From Cryptomeria japonica (taxonomy: Eukaryota; Streptophyta; Pinopsida; Cupressales; Cupressaceae), in contig NC_081414.1 of assembly GCF_030272615.1 (NCBI RefSeq), positions 660,402,438 through 660,466,437 on the forward strand: a stretch of DNA of 64,000 nucleotides, written 5' to 3'. A program made the position numbers and the translations under genes. Below the pieces are notes generated by a model. The model saw nothing but the letters and a program-made list of their open reading frames with translations. It was not told the origin of the DNA and made no database searches. Below, piece after piece: positions 34,731-46,102 of the stretch (positions within the stretch are counted from its first letter, which is position 1; every line of letters begins with the position of its first letter).

Positions 34731-37700
34731 ATAAGATTTTGTTTGATGTTGTTAACATGGATGCTTGTCACCCCTTGTTTGGAAGACCATGGTAGTATGA
34801 CCTCAAAGCACACCATGATGGCTTTAGGAATACCTACTCTATCACAAAGAATGTCAAGGTCATAGAGCTACTGCCCCTAACTGAAAACAATGAAGAGCAG
34901 AAAGAAATTGAGTCCAAAGTGATGATGATGGAGGGAAAACCATTCCTCAAGGAGATACAGATGGAAGAAGGAATATGCTTTGCATTGCTTCCAATACCAA
35001 CCTCAAAGGGGAAGCTTGCTGCAGATGACAGAGCAGAAGGAAAGGACAAGGATCTCAGTCCTGAAGTGAAGGAGATCATTGGTAAATACCAAGGTATAGT
35101 TGCAGATGGAGTACCAAGGAGTTTTCCACCAATGAGAGAGATCAGTCACTATATTGACTTGATCCCATGGGCCACATTACCTAACAAGGCTGTATACAAA
35201 CTCACACCACAACAAAATCAGGAGATGGCAAGGCAAATTCAAGAGTTGCTAGACTTTGATCTGATTGGAAAGAGTCTTAGCCCATGTGCAGTACCAACAG
35301 TTTTGGCACCCAAAAAGGATGGAACATGGAGGCTTTGCACTGACTCAAGAGCTCTTAAAAAGATCACCATAAGGTTTAGATTTCCAATGCCTAGGATAGA
35401 GGATTTGCTTGATTGTTTGGGGGGTGCAAAGTATTTTTCTAAAATTGATTTAAAGAGTGGATACCACCAAATTAGAATTAGGCTTGGTGATGAGTGGAAA
35501 ACAACCTTCAAAACAAATGAAGGGTTGTATGAATGGAAGGTTATGCCATTTGGTTTGTCTAATGCCCCAAGTACATTCATGAGACTCATGAATGAAGTTT
35601 TGAAATAATTCACAGGGAAGTTTGTAATAGTGTATTTGGATGACATCCTAGTATTTAATAGGACAAAGGAAGAACACTTGAGGCATCTAGACATTGTTTT
35701 GAAAAGGTTGAGTGAAGAGGAATTGATGATCAGTATGGAGAAGTGTTTGTTCATGCAAGAAGAGCTCATCTACCTAGGATTTGTGATCTCCAAGGGTCAC
35801 TTGAAGATGGATCAAGATAAGGTAAATGCAATTCTTTCTTGGCCTACTCCTAAGACTATTGGTGAAGTTAGAAGTTTCCATGGATTAGGTACATTTTATA
35901 GAAAGTTCATAAGAGCTTTCAACCAGATATGTGCTCCAATGTTGGAAACCATAAAAGGTGTTCAAAAGAGAAGGTTTTCTTGGACAAAGGAGGCGGATGA
36001 GGCATTTGAAACTCTCAAGAAAAAGGTAGCTCAACAACCGGTACTTTCTTTACCTAATTTTAACAAAGTGTTTCAGATTGAATGTGATACTAGTCATGTG
36101 GCCATAGGAGCAATCATAAGCCAAGAAGGAAGACCTATAGCATTCTTTAGTGAAAAACTCAATGAGGCAAAGAGAAAATATTCTTCTTATGACCTAGAAA
36201 TGTATGCACTAGTTTAGGCATTGAAAAAATGGAGACATTATCTGCTACCAGAGGAATTTGTGGTCTACACTGACAACCAAGCCTTGAGTTTCATTAACAG
36301 CCAAGAAAAGCTAAGCCATAGGCATATGAAGTCGGTAGAATCCCTACACGCCTATAAATTTTTCATAAAACACAAGAAAGGAGTAGCCAACAAAGTGGCT
36401 CATGCACTAAGTAGGAGAGTGCTAACCATATCTGAAATCCAATTAGAAAGAATTGGGATTGATGCAATGAAAGATATGTATGCTGTAGATGAGGACTTTA
36501 AGGAGATTTATAAGGCATGTACCGAATTTGGTGAAAGGTATCATGTGGAGTTTTTTAATTTTCTGATCTCAAAAGTGGGCAATTGTGTATACCAAAGTGA
36601 TCAATGAGGACTAATATCATCAATTAATAGCATAGTGGAGATATGGCAGGTCATTTTGGTTTGGACAAGACACTTGAATTGGTAAGAAGGCACTACTTTT
36701 GGCCCAAATTGTAGGTTGATGTAAGAAAATTTGTAGATACATGCACGATTTGCCAAAAGGCAAAAGGAAGAAGTATCAATGCTGGTCTCTATCAACCCTT
36801 ACCCATTCCCTCAAGGCCTTGGGAAAGTCTGTCAATGGACTTTGTAATGGGTTTACCCAGGACCCAAAAGGGGTTTGACAGTGTATTTGTGATAGTGGAT
36901 AGGTTTAGTAAAATGGCACATTTCTTGCCATGTAAGTCCACTAGTGATGCATCTTATATAGCAGATTTGTTTTTTAGAGAAGTGACAAGGATTCACAGAC
37001 TTCCATTGAACATAGTGTCTAACCAAGATGTCAAATTTGTTGGCCATTTTTGGAGAGCTCTGTGGAGGAAACTTGGCACCAATCTGTCTTTCTCATCAGC
37101 CTATCATCCATAAACAGATGGGAAAACAAAAGTAGTAAACCGGTCATTAAGGAATTTGTTGAGATGTCTTACAAGGCAACATGGTGAAAAGTGAGATTCA
37201 ATCTTACCTCAGGCTGAGTTTGCCTACAATGACACTGTAAACAAAAGCACCAAGAAGTCACCATTTCAGACTATGTATGGGTTGCATCCAAGAGGGGTAT
37301 TAGAGTTGAGAAAAATACCCCATACAGATCCCATAAGTGCAGATAGTGAGAGGTTTGTTGAAGCCATAAAAGAAGTTCATGAGCAGGTCAAAATACAACT
37401 TCAAAAGTTACGAGAAAAATACAAAGAACATGCAGATCAGAAAAGGAGAGAGGTACAGTTTCAAGTTGGAGATTTGGTTTAGGCAAAATTGAAGAAGGAA
37501 AGGTTACCCAAGGGAAAAAACACTAAGATCATGCAAAGGAAAGTAGGACCATGTCAAATCTTGAAGAAGTTTGGCACCAATGCTTATGAAATTGAATTAC
37601 CATCAGACCTTGGCATATCTCCTATTTTTAATGTTTGTGATCTAACTCCTTTTAATGGTAACTCACAACAAGTCCTAGAAGAAGCAACAAATATCGATTT

Positions 37701-37881
37701 TACCAAACATGAGCCACCTAAAATTGAAAAAGTGGTGAACACCAAGATTGTAAAGAAGACAAGGAACACTGAGTATAAACAATACTTTGTCAAATGGAAA
37801 GGAAAACCAGACTCTGAAGCCATTTGGTTGGATGAAGATCAGATCAAGAAGCATGACACTACATTACATGACCTCATCTAA
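34731..37881 (+). pseudogene. Gypsy A RT, RNase H, integrase and chromodomain
   Basis: RT spans about 35180-35900 with [24 protein letters not shown] and YLDDILV. RNase H spans about 35990-36420 with FQIECDTSHVAIGA and YTDNQALS. The integrase zinc region near 36640 falls in a shifted frame, and the core (MDFVMGLPRTQKGFDSVFVIVDRFSK, about 36833-36910) follows. The C-terminus has a chromodomain-like EYKQYFVKWKGKPDSEAIW (37772-37828). Lesions are stops at 35606, 36215, 36605, 37111, about 37191 and 37480, and one frameshift between 36605 and 36830. The chromodomain places it with chromoviruses. Confidence 0.9.
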
Positions 37882-37913
37882 AGTGGACTTGAGATTCATT
37901 CACCCCGAGAGTA

Positions 37914-39416
37914 TGGTGTAGGAGAAACTCATGACTAAGAGAATAAGAGAAATAAAGGCTAAAGTACACACATGAGAATGTGACCTTTCAATCTATGTAA
38001 TAGGGTAGTCTTGTTTGTTTGATGTTTGATTTATCTATAATAAACCCCACCTTGTTACCCAATGACATTGATTTGGAAAATTGATAAGCCACCATGGGCA
38101 TATGGGCCTAGGGATATTTGGTTGAATATTTTTCTAGGTGTTTATGTGTTGGAGATGTCTTAGAAAGGTTTAATGTTAAAAATTCCTCGGACTTGACAAC
38201 TTTTAATGACAACTTTTGGTTGCAAATAGAAAATTTTTTCCAACAATCACCTCGGTTCAAAAGGTGGTTGATAACCATTGAGGAAGGTATAAAATGTCAT
38301 CTCCAATCATCATTGGGAGGAGAGAACAAAGGGAGAATGACTTTGTAAACTTTGGCATCATTGAAGTAATAGATTTCTGATATTTTCCTGCAATTCCGTT
38401 ATTCTACATGGTGTACTGTACTGTACGATCATTTTCAAATTAGGAAAATAGTGGGATGTGTTAGAGTGGCCAATCATGTTTTAGATGCATCAATTTTGAG
38501 GTCCTAATTCACCAAGGCAAGGAAGAAATCGACAAATTTCTAGGAGTGTTCTAGATTTGACAGTTTTGTCTAGGGTTTGCAAAGAAATGACCTTACCTTG
38601 CTAATCCTTCATTGGTGGTTCATGACTTTGGATGGGATGCAAGTATGACCAATGTATTTTAGGATTTTAAAGGCCTTTTGCAGGTTAGGACTAGTTGGAG
38701 GCGAGGGCTTGATGCATTAAGGTGGGAAACTCCATTTGGCCACCAACAAGTGTAAGCAAACAGGTCTCACACCAGGGGTTAAAGGTTTGATCATGGTCTA
38801 AGACTTAGGAATTGGTGTATTTTCAATGGCTTAAGAGTATTCCTTGAGTTGTTTTGGTGAGTTAAGGTCTATGTCTACACACTCCTTCATAAAATAGGCG
38901 TAATTGGGCTATACCGGTCTCCTAACCAAGTAGGGTTTGGATTCTTGTGTTCCCTACTAGTAAGAACCTTTAGAATATTTTTTGTGACCCCCAAAAGGGT
39001 ATCCAAATCTAGGATTTGTTGTCTAGTATTTTGGAGATATAAAGAGTTAAGTGTAGAAAAACGGTCTGGCAGGGCTACTAGGTTTTGTAGGCTTTATTGT
39101 AGCAGTTACCCAAACCGGTAGAGGGAGCTGAATTCAATGATTGTAGGAGGTCTACCTAACCTAGGGGACTTCAAATCAAACCTTAATTAGCCATTGTTGC
39201 ATTGGAGAGGGGACCAAACCATTGCTGACCCTAGAGACTTTGTACCGGTAAATGAAAGAGACTTTGTACTGGTAGTCTTTTATTTAGAGAAAGGGATGTG
39301 GGACTTGTCAAACCTATATTCCTTAACCCCTGGAGTGTTGTGTGATTTCTAGGTCCTTGGTGTGTTCTTGGGATTAGGGGAACCTATCCTATACTAGTAC
39401 CGGGACCTCTGCATTA
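37914..39416 (+). repeat. Gypsy A 3' LTR
   Basis: 1,503 bp, begins TGGTGTAGGAG and ends TGCATTA, followed by AGAAC. The tip inverted repeat seen in the 5' LTR is mutated here. Confidence 0.9.
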
Positions 39417-39421
39417 AGAAC

Positions 39422-39519
39422 TAGCCAAATCACAACTACTTGAGCACATTGCTCGAATCTTCAGTAAGGAACTTAAAAAGCTCCTTGTAATTTCCTTCAT
39501 TCTCAGCATCCTTTCCAAA
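39422..39519 (-). pseudogene. H, part 2: last codons of an unrecognised ORF and start of its 3' UTR
   Basis: On the minus strand an open frame reads ENEGNYKELFKFLTEDSSN and stops at TAG about 20 bases from the Gypsy A junction. It is continuous in frame with 47348 onward once element G and one CTTTCC are removed. I do not recognise the protein. Confidence 0.5.
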
Positions 39520-39895
39520 TGTAATGCGGAAAATCGCGATCGAACCCTAGTTGTTCTCCCCTCTTCCAACTCCGAGGAGAGAGAAGGGAGGTTCGCTAGG
39601 ATTCGATGGTTTTCACTTAGGGGAGAGACTTTACATTCAAAAGAGGGGTTGAAACCCACAAGATCCAATCCCACGCAATGCAAGATTGGATGCTAAATTT
39701 GTTTCAAGGGTTAAGACAGCAAGGCTACCCTCTTTTGTAAAGAATGTTGATAGAAGAATTAAGCTAAGCATGCATAGAAAGTGATAAAGATTCGCTTATA
39801 AACTGAGATAGAGATATAGAATGAAGTTGCGGACCTGGAATTAGCAGTAAAATGTCGATACGGCGCTGTCCTACAAATTTGAGCAAAAGTTGTCA

Positions 39896-39922
39896 GGACA
39901 ATGGCGCTCGGCGCCACGGTCC
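39896..39922 (-). repeat. GC-rich hairpin motif in G (copy 1, LTR)
   Basis: GGACAATGGCGCTCGGCGCCACGGTCC. The arms GGAC.(A/G)TGGCG and CGCCA(C/T).GTCC pair with few mismatches. Related copies are at 45059-45090, 45683-45709 and 46479-46505. Confidence 0.75.
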
Positions 39923-40545
39923 TCCGAAAAATCCGCGAAACGAAGGGGGATCTGTTCGTCTCTGCACAAGGATTCCAGATCTTCAATTTCAGCCGCGTAC
40001 CTGCAACCTACACACAGAAAAGCGAAGACGATTGGGGGGTTAGGGATTAGGGGTTTGCCTTTAGGTCAAACCCCGGTTTTGGAATTAACCAAGAAATGAG
40101 CAAGTGCTGTAAATGTAAATGTATGTAAAACAAGTACTAATACCTTGTTCTAAGGATGTTGGTATCCTTATGTGCGAAGGTTTAGATGTTGTTGTTTGTT
40201 GTAGTAGTATGTTGTATGTTGTAGCATGTAGTGTGTGATCTCCTCTTCAATGGTTGAATCCTTGTCTTGAATGCAACACTTAGCCTTGAATGGAGACTTG
40301 AAATGATCAATTGCTTGAAGGAATGCTTGAATGCTTGAATGCTTGAGTATAATTTCCATGCTTTTACCATCATATCGAATGAAAGAGGAAAATGTAGTTT
40401 ATATACTTGTCATTTAGGGCTGATAGACTGATTTTGCCGACCTTAGGCCGACCAGGAAAGTTAATTTCCAAATTGCAAACAAAAAGACCCGAGACCCCTT
40501 AGGAGACCGGGCCCAAAATAGGACCCAGGGACTAGGGCGCTGGGC

Positions 40546-40569
40546 GCCCTGGTCCTAAAGGACCAGGGC
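40546..40569. repeat. Perfect 10-bp hairpin in G LTR
   Basis: GCCCTGGTCC, loop TAAA, GGACCAGGGC. The right LTR keeps a 9-bp version at 47130-47151 with loop TGAA. Confidence 0.85.
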
Positions 40570-40761
40570 ACTGGGCGCTCTGGTCCCACCTCCCGGGATA
40601 GCAGGGTGCAAGGAGGTTCAGGCCAGGGTGCTTGAAAAATGCAGTTTTCAGTGTCGTGAGCAAGTTTCGGGGTCTCCATTCAGGTTGCGTGTTGCGTCGC
40701 CATCGTGAAGACCGAAATGCAGTCAAAATTGAAAGTGTCACAATTTTAGGATGCTACATTT

Positions 40762-40776
40762 AGCCCCCACTTTAGC
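40762..40776 (-). other. G polypurine tract
   Basis: On the minus strand AAAGTGGGGGCTAAA runs up to the LTR start. Confidence 0.75.
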
Positions 40777-41503
40777 AAGACTATGTATGCTCATACTTCC
40801 GGTAAAGTACAAGGAAACAACATTGAAAGACTTTCACCATGTCAAGGAGGCAAGACACACCAAGCCCCCAGTGGACTAAGGATCTTACGACTTCGATTGA
40901 CAAAGTAAAAGGGAAGATCACGAGGAAGAACCATGACTGTCAGTAGTAAGGTTCCCTCACTATGAGTCATGCAAGAAAGATATCAAAAATTTTCAAGGCA
41001 AGGCTAAATTTACCAAGAAATTTTCAAGTATCTTGAAAAGATATGAACGGGATGTATGCCCCCCTACGTTAAAGTGATCGCACACGCCTCACCGGGGGAT
41101 GATTGTTTTAACGTAGTGATACATATAAGAAATGAGAAAGGAAAGGAGCACGTTATCGCAAGGATTTAGCCCCCAAGTGTGAGATAAACCCAAGGATAAT
41201 AGACACAAAACACAAAGCACGAGGTGACTTCGCTTTCCTCGGGGTCAGTATGCTGTATGATAATTCATGTATATATATCATATGTATGTATGCATAATTG
41301 TTCTTCATTCCCCAATCAAGGAAGGTCACCTAGAAGAAGGGAACACATGTGTCTTTTGAGTCAACATGAGAGAGATCGAGAGATCTTAATACTTTGCATC
41401 GTCCTCAAGTAGACAACACTAAGGACAACAAATAGAAGAATGAGAATAACATATAGAAGAAGTAACACAAGAGAGGAGGAGAGAATCTGCTATGCTAATG
41501 TAA
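40777..41503 (-). other. G 3' untranslated region
   Basis: About 730 bp between the last stop of the G frame and the polypurine tract. I find no RT, RNase H or integrase motif in any frame and no other gene. Confidence 0.5.
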
Positions 41504-44500
41504 CTAGTCTAGCACATCATCTACCCCCCGATCTTGCTGATCAATGTTTCGGGAAGGCAGGGAACACGCTAGAGGAGGAACATCCAACACAGCAGATGGA
41601 GCTATCACAAGATCCAAACACGGGCTATGTTCATGTTCCGAGCCACGTTGTTCTTGTCTAGGAGCTAGGATAAGTGCTTTAGAAAATTCATTAGATAAAT
41701 GGTTATCAATATCAACAAGTTCATATTCACTATCAGAAGCAAGAGATGTAACATTTTCATCATGAATAACATTTTCATCCATATCATCATCAAGATTTAT
41801 AAAAATAGGATCTTTAACTCGCACCGGATCAAGACCATCATGCATCTTATGTTTAGGAGATTTAGGCTCAATGTCTGGCTGAGGAGAAAATGGAATAATG
41901 CTTGTTGAAGGTGTTTTTGGAGATTGCAAAGTTTGAGCTCTAACACGACGCTTTCATCGGCGTTCACGTGCAGAATGATTTCGTCTAGTCTTAGTAGGAA
42001 GTGGAGAAGATTGAGGAGGAGGAATGTTCTCATCCTTAGCACTTGGGTGTTTAGGTTGTGGTCTCTTAGGCTGGATAATAGGAGAAGAAGAAGGTCTCTT
42101 CTCTCTATAAAAAGAAGGAGGAGGAACTGCTCCATATAAAGGAGGAATATTTGGTTTAGGGAGAAGCCCAAGTCCATCATGACGAGGAGGTATAGGTCTA
42201 CTCTTAGGAAGTTTATTAGGCATAGACATAGTCACATCCATAGGGATGGGTTGGGAATCTTCTTGAGGAAAGACATTAGTTTTATCTTTCAAAGGAAGAA
42301 CTTCCTTCTCAAGAATGATAGGAATATCAAGTTTAGGTGTTCTAGGTTCACTTAGAGATAGGATCATATCTGTTTTCCACTTTTGATAAGATTTGAAAAG
42401 ATGATCACTTCACGGAGGAAGAGATTGGAATTGTTTAGGCCAAAAGTAATCAATAGGAATGCTAGAAGTTCTTTCAGCTGGTTTAAAGAGACTATGATTG
42501 ACAGTAACAACTTCACCATTATGGGGAAATTTCAAACACTTATGAATAGGAGAAGCAATAGCTTTCATGGAAGATAGCCAAGGATAGCCAAGCTTCACAC
42601 GAAATTGTTCGGCAGATGGAATAATAGCAAAGTTCACATCAAGAGATTTGTTATGGACCTCAATAGGCAATGTAATAGAACCAATTGTAGGAGAATAAAA
42701 TGCATCAAATAGTTTCACAATCACATCTGTTTTGTCATATATCACTTGATTCAATTGCAAAGTAAAAAGGAATTCTTCAGTAATAACATTAATCATGCAC
42801 GAAGGATCAATAAGCACTCCACGACAAGGTGTATTCTTAACTTTTGCAACTATGTATAAAGGACCATCAGGTGCCCTAATGGTTTCACTGGAATCAAATG
42901 TGATGGAAGATTCTTTAGGGATTTCTTGCTGCTCTACAAAGTTAATCACATTCGGAGTCATAGACACAAGACCATCAGATGAGAGAGAGGAATCATTAGC
43001 CTCAATTGCATTAGAGGTATGAGAAGGTAATGGATCAGTGAAAATCTAAAGATTTTGGTTAGGAGGAGCTACAGATGTGTTGCCTTTATCATTCACTCCA
43101 GAAATAGAGATAGTATTATTATCAATCAAATCTTGAATTTTACCCTTTAAAGAAAAACATTTTTCAGTATCATGCCCAGGCTGACGGTGAAATTGACAAA
43201 AAGATTTGTTATCAAAATAAGGTGAAGTAATCTTTGCAGGATCCATTTATCTTATAGGAGGAAGAGTAAGCACATTTTGTTCCAATAACTTATTCATAAT
43301 ACTATGCAATGATTCATTCAAAGGAGTATACTTTCTTTCTTTCTTGAAAAATTTAGAAATAGGAGGCACACCTGATGCTGCATTCACATTGTTGTTGTTG
43401 ATGTTTTCATTGAATTTGATGGAATCTCTGTTCGGTTTAAACTTCCCAAATGGTTGTTGACTGCTATCACCCTTATCACTCGGAGCCATAGGATGTGATT
43501 GTTCCATTTGACTCATAGTCAGTTGATAATTGTGAAGAGTTGCACACAACTGTTGGAAAGAATTAAACTCAGAAAACAGAAGTTTGTCTCGAATATCTTT
43601 TTGTAAATTAGAAATAAAGATTCTTTGAATATCATTGTCAGGCACTAGAAAAGAAATTTGAGCATACAAATGCTTATAGCTAGCAATGAAATCAGTCACT
43701 TTTTCTTTAACACCTTGTTTACAATGCATTAAATCAATCAAAGTAACTTTAGGACTTATATTGTTTTGAAATTGTTGAATGAAAGCATTTGTAAGCTGTT
43801 CGAAAGAAGTAATAGAATAGGAAGGCAACGAGCAATACCATTGTAGGGCTTTGTCTCTTAATGTTCTAGTGAACAGTTTTGCAAGCAACCTTTGGTCATA
43901 AGCAAAATCAGTACATATTGTTTGAAAAGTCTTAACATGTGTTAGAGGATCACCTTTACCGTTATAAAGTTCCAAATGCGGGATTTCAACATGTTTAGGA
44001 GGGATAGCTCGAACAATGTCAAGAGAAAGTGGGCTCGCAACGTCAAATGTGGGCACACTAAACTTAGATTGATTCATAGAGGCAATTTGTTGCTGTAAAG
44101 AAGAAACAGTTTGTGCAAGATTGTTAATGGTTGCTTCAGTCAAAGAATTCATATTGGATGTGTTAGATTGAGATGGAGGTGTTATGTTATTGAAAGAAGG
44201 TAAAGAGTAAGGTGGTGGGACTCTATGATAATTAGTCATAGGAGATGATTGGACAGGAGGAATACTACAAGGAGGGATGGAATGGTTAAATGAATTGCCC
44301 CCTTGCGTCATGTTCATTTGTGGTGATATAATAGGCACACTCATTGAAGGAATGAATGAAGAAGTTGGATTGAATGAAGGAAGAGGGTTAATTGAAGAAG
44401 AAGGGTTGCCCCCACAACTGGTGATCATAGGAGGAATGTCTTGTGTAGAAGTAGCCATTATGTTTGATGTAAAAGTAGGTATGCTAGCAATAGAAGTTGT

Positions 44501-44932
44501 CAAAGGAATAGAATGATTGACTTGAGTAGGAGGTTGTGTATAACCCAAATTTTCAGCACAACTCTTCATAGGCATCACATTCGAATCCACAATGTGTGCA
44601 ATACCACACAAAATATCAATTCCATTCTTATCACTTTGAAGCATACGTTTTAGACCCTCAATTAAAGGAAGAGCTTGACTATCAGGGTATTCTTGAGACA
44701 TCCATTGTCGAAAATCATCAAATTGGTTATCCAATTTCGAAAGTTGTTCTTCAGAAACCTCATGGAGAGCTTCTTCATCATTAGGAGGATTAGAGGAATT
44801 ACCCATGTCCTCATTAAAAAGGCTATTCAAATTAGGTTCCATCTCCTCAGTAGTTAAACCTCGGAAAGACTTAATTCTACGACTTCGTCTAACGGGAATA
44901 GTGTAAGTAGGGCTTATTGTTGTAAAACTCAT
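41504..44932 (-). pseudogene. G Gag, degenerate protease and proline-rich tail, one frame
   Basis: Starts MSFTTISPTYTIPVRRSRR at 44932. The Gypsy Gag core (HVKTFQTICTDF ... ALQWYCSLP ... FIQQF) is at about 44020-43600. The frame stops with TAA at 43247-43249, directly followed by ATG. It then continues in the same frame with a Tat-style zinc motif CQFHRQPGHDTEKC, a TAG at about 43046, a protease-like segment (42967-42410), a TGA, a Pro-rich segment, a TGA near 41954 and a final tail to 41504. In the protease the usual D-S/T-G reads DPS (LIDPSCMINV), while the downstream KLGYPWL and CLKFP blocks remain. So the fold may be kept without catalysis. All lesions are stops, with no frameshift in 3.4 kb. 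Confidence 0.82.
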
Positions 44933-46090
44933 GCACTAGAAAGAGAGAGAAGATTTTGAATTTAGAGGTAGCAATTTTCAGTAAAATCAGCCAATCTTCT
45001 GGATTTAAGCTGTTAAATGCAATCACAACAGTCTCCCGAAATTTCAGAAAAAATGTCCGGGACCGTGGCGCCCGGAGTGCAACACGGTCCTTGCAACTTT
45101 TTTCGAAATTTGCAGTGATGAAAGGTATGATGATTTTAGAGCTAATCTGAAAAAATTGAGTGATTTTACGATCTGTAGATAGGCCAAATTAAAGTTGCAA
45201 TCTCGAAATTGAACCCTACCAAGATTGTCGAAAAATGCAAAATTTGAATTTTGAAAAAGAGAGGGAAACTGAAATTTTGAATTTTATGATTTTAGAGGGA
45301 ATTTCAAGAGCAATGCAAATTTTGAAATTTGAAAATTGACTCAATTTCACGCAAAATTCAATTTTGAAAGCGGAAATCAAAGTTGTTGTAATTAAGCACT
45401 TAATTTCAAAAGTCACAAATTGCAAGAATTTGAATAAAGCACTGAAATTTTTAATGAATGATAACACACTTTTCAGATTTAGGACAGTAAGAACACAATT
45501 TTGACACAAAATTTCAATTTCAATGATTTTTAAATGTTTAGAAGCCTTAATCCAAGCAATCACAAGACCAACTTTGACTGTAATTTTGAAGGTGTTATAA
45601 TTGATAAAATTAGCCAAAATTCTGAATTTTAGCAGAAAAACACAGTAAGATCTCGCTCCCGAAATTTCGGAAAAAATGTCGGGGACGATGGCGCTCGGCG
45701 CCACGGTCCTCGCAACTTTTTTCCAAATTTTCAGGGATGAAAGATATTGTGATTTTATTGCGGAATCCAAAGTTACAGCTGATTTGGAGATGTTTTGATC
45801 AGTGAAATTGTCGGACAAAGGTTGAATCAAGAGGGTTTCAAAAATTAGGGTTTTGACACTTAACCACTTAATTTTCAGAATTAAAGCACAAATATGAATT
45901 GATAATTTGTAATAGAAGGGCAGATCTGAAACAGGCATTAACATTTAGACATTTCGCAAGTTCAATTACTAAAAAGAAAATTTAGGGTTTTTATGCAATC
46001 ACCTCTAAAATTTTACAAAAGATCAAACATGGAAATGTAATCAATTTTTTCAGATCTAAGCATGAAAAATCAGAAAGGATGTTCACGTCG
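44933..46090 (-). other. G 5' leader with duplicated about 155-bp unit
   Basis: Untranslated leader between the primer site and the Gag ATG. It contains two related direct repeats at about 44985-45140 and 45605-45760. Each has CTCCCGAAATTTC.GAAAAAATG followed by the GC-rich hairpin and GCAACTTTTTTC. It is otherwise AT-rich and non-coding. Confidence 0.7.
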
Positions 46091-46099
46091 GGTTCACCA
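46081..46099 (-). other. G primer-binding site
   Basis: On the minus strand TGGTGAACCCGACGTGAAC begins three T's after the LTR end ACA. It is clearly different from the initiator-Met type used by the other elements here. I do not assign the tRNA. Confidence 0.65.
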
Positions 46100-46102
46100 A
46101 AA

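Larger units (their letters stand above)
17314..39416 (+). mobile_element. Gypsy A: chromovirus-type LTR retrotransposon, interrupted by Copia A
   Basis: Bounded by LTRs 17314-18810 (plus 33252-33258) and 37914-39416, with target duplication AGAAC at 17309-17313 and 39417-39421. The 14.4 kb Copia A insertion splits the 5' LTR seven bases before its end. The internal region 33259-37913 carries primer site, Gag, protease, RT, RNase H, integrase and chromodomain in Gypsy order. The polyprotein frame is held over most of its length but carries about ten stops and one frameshift, so the copy is dead. Confidence 0.92.
39520..40758 (-). repeat. G 3' LTR (left copy)
   Basis: TGTAATGCGG...GCTACA. A minus-strand TATA-like GTATATAAAC lies at about 40397-40406. 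GC-rich hairpins lie at 39896-39922 and 40546-40569. Short open frames inside it recur in the right copy and are not genes. Confidence 0.92.
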
